From contig CAAGFF010000099.1 in the NCBI GenBank assembly GCA_900769055.1, forward strand, positions 1 through 10,580: a stretch of DNA of 10,580 nucleotides, read 5' to 3'. Made by a program: the position numbers and the translations under genes. Below, piece after piece: positions 6,509-10,580 of this stretch. The DNA is from an uncultured Prevotella sp. Its GTDB lineage: Bacteria; Bacteroidota; Bacteroidia; Bacteroidales; Bacteroidaceae. How positions within the stretch are numbered: the stretch's first letter is position 1; every line of letters begins with the position of its first letter. Below the pieces are notes generated by a model. The model was not told the DNA's origin, did no database searches, and worked only from the letters and a program-made list of their open reading frames with translations.

Positions 6509-8980
6509 ATGACTAAACTATTCAAATACGCATTAATGGGCATTGCCGCACTGTCACAGCTTACGCTCACCACGTCATGCTCTGACGATGACGATGATGC
6601 AGCAGCAGGCACTGACCGTTCGTTCATGACAATGTTCGTCCGCGACTTCAACCGCGGAAAGGGCGAAGATTACCCGTACAACAGCGGTCTCGACGCCACA
6701 TATCCTCATGGCAACACCGTACACCTCTACTGGTTCGGCGTCAATGACTGCGCAGGCTATCAGATACAGATGGCACTGCAGCCAAAAGTATCAAACGGAG
6801 CAGAAGCATGGGCAAGTATACAGGGCACAAGCGACCTGCTGCTTGACACTATCGTAGGTCCAAACGTATTGCAGATGATCATACCAGACCTGCAGTACTC
6901 TACAGACTACCGTTTCGCTATCCGTGCACTCGACAAGCGTGACCAGAACATCAAGGGCGACCCCTCTACCTTTGAGCACGCCTCCAACTGGTACGGACAC
7001 GGCAATGGACGCCAATGGCCGGAATATTTCGGAGTAACTACAAAGGATCGTTACGAAACACCGTTCGTGGTATATGCCGACCAGTCAAAGACCACGGAGA
7101 CTACAATGCACATCTGCATCAACACCAGCGTCAAGACCTTTATCGAGGAAATGGAGTACGCCGACAAGGAAAAACTCAATGCGCTCGATGTCTTTACACT
7201 TGAAACCGTAAAGTCAATCTTCCCAGCAGTTTCTGAGGTAGGAGAGGAAAGCCTTGACTCTTACTCTAAAGAGATAGACAAGGTGGAGAGTTACTTCGAG
7301 AATTTCAACGTAGATCCAGCTACGGGTAATTTCGGATTCAAGTATCTCCGTGTGCAACCTTCACCCAATAACCCCAACTCTACAGTAGGAGAAAAGTGGA
7401 AATATTATGAGATAACCGACGCTGACCGCGAGAACGGTTACATCGACATCGACGGACTCACAGCAAACTCAGTGTATGTCGTTGACGTTATCGACCCATC
7501 CGTAAAACTGGAAATCGACGCTAAGTACAATACGTTCACCGGACGCTCTGACGGTAAGCCTGGTGCGCCTATCCTCCTCAACCACGATGAGATGATAGCC
7601 AAGTACAATGGCCAGAATATCGTCAATTCGTCAGGTGACTACAAGCGTACCGACGTATTTGCACAGGCAGCGGAGTTTGACGCAGCACCAATATCCAACG
7701 TGCTCTACGACTTCATCTCCAACACCACTCTCGCAGAGGGTCAGACCTTCTATCTCGAAGGCGGAAAGACCTACTATCTCGACGGAAACGACATTACCTG
7801 TAAGGGATTCACCCTCGCCACCAACCCTGAAGACGTAGCAGCAGGCAAGCGCGCAAAGGTAATATGCGGAATAGGTAAACACTCTTCTGTCTATACAGGT
7901 ACCAACGGTGAACAACGTCAAGGCTCCTACACCATGTTCATGTTCGGACGTCAGCCAGAAGCAGGTGAAGGTGGAGAGATATACATGAAGAAACTCGCCT
8001 TCTATGACATCGACTTCGACAACCCGACTGCATACAACTATGGTGACAACCTTGCAGGCGCAGGAACGGTAGCAGGTAACTACTTCTTCAATATGTACTC
8101 CAACGGTATGGCAGTGACACTCGACAGCCTCGTGATAGAGAACTGTACGTTCAAGCGTATCGTGCGCGGATTTATCCGTGAGCAGGGTGCTAACTATAAG
8201 GTTTGGAACCACGTGCTCATCAAGGGCAACCAGTTCTTCGACTGCGGTTACTACAACCAGGCAGCAGGCGGATACCCATGGATAGCAGGTTCTGGCAGCA
8301 ATGCAGCATCAAACCTCTATAAGGATATGAAGGTGATAGAGAATACATTCTATGATAGCCCATTCCCCTCATTCTTCTGCGAGACCTCACAGGCAGGATG
8401 GACATCAGGCGCATGGAACATCACGTTCTCAAACAACACACTCATCAACTTCAACACACGTGCCAGCGGTGTCATCTTCAATATGCGATACCTCCCGCAG
8501 AACTCCGTCTACCGCGTAGAGAACAACCTCTTCGTCCTCACCAAGCAGCCGGGAGACCAGCGCGTGCTCGGATTCTGGGGTGCTGACATACGCAACACCA
8601 TGACCCTCGGTGACGGCTCAGCAGCAAAGGTTTACCTCTATTTCAACAACAACTGGTCAACCAACGACAACCTCACCAACGGTTCCATATTCAGCGCAAA
8701 CGCATGGAGTTCAACCAGCAACAACTTCGGTAAGCTCGTCAAGGAAGGATCAGGCATTCTCAGCGGCTCGCTCGAAGTAAACGTTGCCGACGTATCATCC
8801 ACGGAACTCTTCACAAGTCCTTGCCCACCACACGTGGCACAGACTGCAAGCGATAGGCACATGCACCGCGCCGACGCCCTCGACGGCACTGCGTCTGAGT
8901 ACAATGTCAACCTCTACTACAAGAACAAGAGCAACGACATCACGAAGAACAACGCCGGAGACCCACGCTGGAATAAGTAA
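6509..8980 (+). CDS. Surface lipoprotein with FN3-like and beta-helix regions (DUF4957/DUF5123-like)
   Basis: Probable surface glycan-binding protein of the PUL. The signal peptide ends in a lipobox (TTSC, Cys24) followed by SDDDDD, an acidic lipoprotein export signal for the cell surface. Residues about 30-185 look like an immunoglobulin/fibronectin-type beta-sandwich (YQIQMAL, YSTDYRFAIRALDKRD). A mixed region follows up to about 390. From about 397 the repeating short strands with Asn and aromatic residues (for example VIENCTFKRIVRGF, VIENTFYDSP, VENNLFVLTK at 670) indicate a right-handed beta-helix of pectate-lyase type. The C-terminus ends GDPRWNK. From memory of the family this layout matches DUF4957 followed by DUF5123, proteins that often sit next to SusC/SusD pairs in pectin-type loci. 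I see no certain catalytic set, so binding is more likely than cleavage, though a lyase-like activity is not excluded. It is third in the operon, 148 bp after SusD. Confidence 0.85.
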   Translation: MTKLFKYALMGIAALSQLTLTTSCSDDDDDAAAGTDRSFMTMFVRDFNRGKGEDYPYNSGLDATYPHGNTVHLYWFGVNDCAGYQIQMALQPKVSNGAEAWASIQGTSDLLLDTIVGPNVLQMIIPDLQYSTDYRFAIRALDKRDQNIKGDPSTFEHASNWYGHGNGRQWPEYFGVTTKDRYETPFVVYADQSKTTETTMHICINTSVKTFIEEMEYADKEKLNALDVFTLETVKSIFPAVSEVGEESLDSYSKEIDKVESYFENFNVDPATGNFGFKYLRVQPSPNNPNSTVGEKWKYYEITDADRENGYIDIDGLTANSVYVVDVIDPSVKLEIDAKYNTFTGRSDGKPGAPILLNHDEMIAKYNGQNIVNSSGDYKRTDVFAQAAEFDAAPISNVLYDFISNTTLAEGQTFYLEGGKTYYLDGNDITCKGFTLATNPEDVAAGKRAKVICGIGKHSSVYTGTNGEQRQGSYTMFMFGRQPEAGEGGEIYMKKLAFYDIDFDNPTAYNYGDNLAGAGTVAGNYFFNMYSNGMAVTLDSLVIENCTFKRIVRGFIREQGANYKVWNHVLIKGNQFFDCGYYNQAAGGYPWIAGSGSNAASNLYKDMKVIENTFYDSPFPSFFCETSQAGWTSGAWNITFSNNTLINFNTRASGVIFNMRYLPQNSVYRVENNLFVLTKQPGDQRVLGFWGADIRNTMTLGDGSAAKVYLYFNNNWSTNDNLTNGSIFSANAWSSTSNNFGKLVKEGSGILSGSLEVNVADVSSTELFTSPCPPHVAQTASDRHMHRADALDGTASEYNVNLYYKNKSNDITKNNAGDPRWNK

Positions 8981-8988
8981 GGGTATAT

Positions 8989-9026
8989 AAAAAAAAGGTA
9001 TGATCCGAAATGAAACGGATCATACC
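8989..9026 (-). terminator. Intrinsic-terminator-like hairpin, T-tract on the minus strand
   Basis: GGTATGATCCG (8997-9007) and CGGATCATACC (9016-9026) form a perfect 11-bp stem with an 8-nt loop. On the + strand eight A's (8989-8996) precede it, and no T-tract follows. Read on the minus strand the stem is followed by eight T's, the classic Rho-independent layout. It lies eight bases after the stop codon of the beta-helix gene and 36 bases before the next gene, both on the + strand. For + transcripts it could be a 3'-protecting or attenuating hairpin. For minus transcripts it could stop antisense RNA before it enters the beta-helix gene. Confidence 0.6.
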
Positions 9027-9062
9027 CCAACATACAATCACTCAAAGAAAAATTCAAATAAA

Positions 9063-9581
9063 ATGAAAAAGATACTCACCCCCATAATGATAGCGGCAGC
9101 AGCTGTATTGGCAGTGACAGCCTGCAGCGACGCCAATGAGTATGAGGACTTTGACGCCAACAACCCGTCATGGGTGAAGAACTACAACGACACGCTGAAA
9201 ATAGCACATCCCGAGTCGCTCGCCAACACCTCATGGGTAAGAGGAACGGGAATAAAAATCAATGCTTACGGCGATGAAGTGCAGGGATTTGTCGAGTCGC
9301 TCAACTTCGTGACCGAGGACTCCGTGGCAGTAAAGATGAGCCAAGGCGTAACAGAAGGCACATGGACTGACGAGTCAAACAACGAGAAAACACCGCTCTA
9401 CGAATACACCTACTCCAACGTCACAGGAAATATAAGCATACTCAAACTGACAAAGGACGACAAAGGAAAAGTCTCTAAGACTGCCATCTTCACAGGTGTA
9501 GCAACGTCAGAAGGCAAGGAAATTATCACCATAGCACACTTCGGCGACACACCACTGCAGACATACCTCGTGAAGAAATAG
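9063..9581 (+). CDS. Small surface lipoprotein, unknown function, beta-rich
   Basis: A 172-residue lipoprotein. The start at 9063 is chosen over an in-frame ATG at 9000 because it begins a standard signal peptide (MKKILTPIM...) with lipobox VTAC, Cys21. The longer version would put 21 polar residues in front and would have to be translated through the hairpin at 8997-9026. The mature N-terminus CSDANEYEDFD is acidic, as for surface-exposed Bacteroidota lipoproteins. The rest alternates short predicted strands (SWVRGTGI, ESLNFVTEDSVAVKM, YEYTYSNVTGNISILKL, KTAIFTGVAT, IITIAHFG), which resembles the lipocalin-like small lipoproteins common in these genomes; that fold is inference. No catalytic motif is recognised. 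It is fourth and apparently last in the operon, 82 bp after the beta-helix lipoprotein, so an accessory glycan-binding or structural role in the same system is likely. Confidence 0.8.
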   Translation: MKKILTPIMIAAAAVLAVTACSDANEYEDFDANNPSWVKNYNDTLKIAHPESLANTSWVRGTGIKINAYGDEVQGFVESLNFVTEDSVAVKMSQGVTEGTWTDESNNEKTPLYEYTYSNVTGNISILKLTKDDKGKVSKTAIFTGVATSEGKEIITIAHFGDTPLQTYLVKK

Positions 9582-9609
9582 AAACCACGCAAGGAAAAAG
9601 CAACCAGAA

Positions 9610-9670
9610 GTATTCTTCGACCGGGAAGCCACGCCGCAGCCTGGTGTTCTTCGACCTGGTCGAAGAATAC
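9610..9670. repeat. Palindromic element, copy 3, with an extra upstream half-site
   Basis: The full palindrome (9647-9656 and 9658-9667 around T9657) is identical to the copy at 4183-4203. A second left arm, GTATTCTTCGACC at 9610-9622, is a perfect 13-bp reverse complement of 9658-9670. The right arm can therefore pair with either the near or the far left arm, giving two mutually exclusive hairpins. No T-tract follows. The element lies between the stop of the small lipoprotein and the next promoter (9697), so it would be in the 3' end of the operon transcript or act as DNA next to the promoter. Confidence 0.82.
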
Positions 9671-9696
9671 ACAAAAAGCAAAAAAATCATAAATCC

Positions 9697-9727
9697 TTTG
9701 CAAAAAGAAATAATATAACTATCTTTG
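9697..9727 (+). promoter_or_regulatory. Bacteroidota-type promoter for the final secreted protein
   Basis: TTTG at 9697-9700 and TATCTTTG at 9720-9727 are separated by exactly 19 bases, an excellent match to the TTTG-N19-TAnnTTTG consensus. Transcription would begin near 9733, leaving a leader of roughly 55 nt, A/T-rich and without a Shine-Dalgarno motif. The final gene can thus be expressed separately from the SusC operon upstream. Confidence 0.8.
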
Positions 9728-9787
9728 CAAAACCAAGAAAGATAGCGTTACTAATTAATTAACATATAAATAAAAAAAACAACAATT

Positions 9788-10580
9788 ATGAAAAAAATCT
9801 TTACTCTAATCTGCGCACTCGTAGGTCTCGCAGTATCGGCAACGGCTGCTACCATCGATGACGTAAGCGTATGTAAGCACAGTTACGTGCTCGTGATGGA
9901 TGAATGGACTAATAATGGTACAGTTCGTCCTGGTAAAGGCAATCTCTTTGGAGATGGATATTTCCTCGATGTAACAGGTGGTTCAGTAGCTACTAACAAA
10001 GAAAGACCTAATCCTGCTGATATCATTCCTGAAACAGGAGAATACCGTTATGGCGAGGCATTCGCAAAAAAGTATGGTGAATATGGAGCACACCTTAATA
10101 GTTTACGTCTGAAGAATGCTCAGGATGTCATAGCAATGAAGGTGACGGCTGGTTCAAAGTTGATTTTCCTCTTACATGGAAATAACAAAACAGGAAAAGA
10201 TGCTCGTATTCCAAAAATTGCAACAGATGCAAAACTTGCGAATCCTTTGAATGAAGCTCCTGATGCGAATTTCTCTACAACAGATGCATATTTCTACTAT
10301 GAGTGGATTGCTCCTGATGATAATACTATCTACATTGGTTCATACAATGGAGATATGTTTGTATCCTACATCATCGTAGAGGCAAAAGAAGCAGCGGGCA
10401 CACCACAGGTAAAGGTAGGTCCTCAGGCTTACGATGAGACAAAGGGTCTTTGGTATCGCGATGTTACTGTAAAGCCTGTAAAGGTTAAAGAGGAGGGTTC
10501 TGACGATGAGTTTGAGTCTATCGTGACCTACACCACAGACGGTTCCACTCCTAATGCAAGCAGCGAGGTAGTGCCTGTTG
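9788..10580 (+). CDS. Secreted protein with CHB_HEX_C-like module, probable CAZyme, 3' truncated by the window
   Basis: The first 264 codons are present and the frame stays open to the window end. MKKIFTLICALVGLAVSATAA is a signal peptide (residues 1-21) with no lipobox Cys, so the protein is secreted or periplasmic rather than a lipoprotein. Residues about 22-205 form a beta-rich, Gly/Tyr-rich domain that includes LFGDGYFLDVTGGSVATN and a closing strand FVSYIIVEA; this looks like a carbohydrate-binding-type beta-sandwich, but I cannot name the family. After a short linker (EAAGTPQV) a second domain contains YTTDGSTPNASS (248-259), the typical pattern of the chitobiase/beta-hexosaminidase C-terminal-like module found in many multi-domain CAZymes. 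The catalytic part, if any, lies beyond the window; pectate lyase, pectinesterase or another glycan enzyme are all possible. Codons are visibly more A/T-ending (AAT, GAT, GGT) than in the four genes before it. It has its own promoter at 9697. Confidence 0.75.
   Translation, partial: MKKIFTLICALVGLAVSATAATIDDVSVCKHSYVLVMDEWTNNGTVRPGKGNLFGDGYFLDVTGGSVATNKERPNPADIIPETGEYRYGEAFAKKYGEYGAHLNSLRLKNAQDVIAMKVTAGSKLIFLLHGNNKTGKDARIPKIATDAKLANPLNEAPDANFSTTDAYFYYEWIAPDDNTIYIGSYNGDMFVSYIIVEAKEAAGTPQVKVGPQAYDETKGLWYRDVTVKPVKVKEEGSDDEFESIVTYTTDGSTPNASSEVVPV

Noticed and set aside
8227..8240. TTCTTCGAC inside the beta-helix lipoprotein gene
   Set aside because: It lacks the second arm and simply encodes Phe-Phe-Asp; coincidence, not a copy of the palindromic element.
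9000..9062. Upstream ATG at 9000 as the start of the small lipoprotein
   Set aside because: It would place 21 polar residues before a complete signal peptide and lipobox and overlap the hairpin at 8997-9026. The ATG at 9063 fits much better.

Overview
This window is the core of a Bacteroidota (Bacteroidales, probably Prevotella-like) polysaccharide utilization locus (PUL), all on the + strand. The assignment rests on an adjacent SusC/SusD-type pair, several lipoproteins with a Cys-Ser-Asp surface-export type N-terminus, promoters of the TTTG-N19..21-TAnnTTTG class, and A-rich start regions without Shine-Dalgarno motifs. The species and the glycan cannot be read directly. A pectin-type substrate is a reasonable guess from the beta-helix lipoprotein, no more.

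Layout: 1-680 is a long non-coding upstream region. It holds a nested 22/44-bp tandem repeat (145-232), a good promoter (339-371), and a leader of about 300 nt with four copies of a 29-30-bp repeat (438-554) and a palindrome (602-622). Next come a SusC/RagA TonB-dependent transporter (681-4007), its SusD/RagB lipoprotein (4237-6360), a large surface lipoprotein with fibronectin-like and beta-helix regions (6509-8980; DUF4957/DUF5123-like), and a small lipoprotein (9063-9581). A second clear promoter (9697-9727) drives a secreted protein that runs off the window (9788 onward). It has a beta-rich N-terminal domain and a chitobiase/hexosaminidase C-terminal-like (CHB_HEX_C) module, and is probably a carbohydrate-active enzyme.

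Likely joint function: the beta-helix lipoprotein and SusD capture glycan fragments at the cell surface, SusC imports them with TonB energy, and the final secreted protein probably helps cut or bind the polymer. The first four genes look like one operon, since no promoter is visible between them.

The most unusual content is in the non-coding DNA. Each intercistronic spacer carries an inverted repeat. These include a perfect 29-bp inverted repeat before the third gene and a dispersed 21-bp palindrome (arms TTCTTCGACC/GGTCGAAGAA) found upstream of three genes. Near 9610-9670 a third arm allows two mutually exclusive foldings. These may be intercistronic mRNA stability or regulatory elements, or a dispersed palindromic repeat family.
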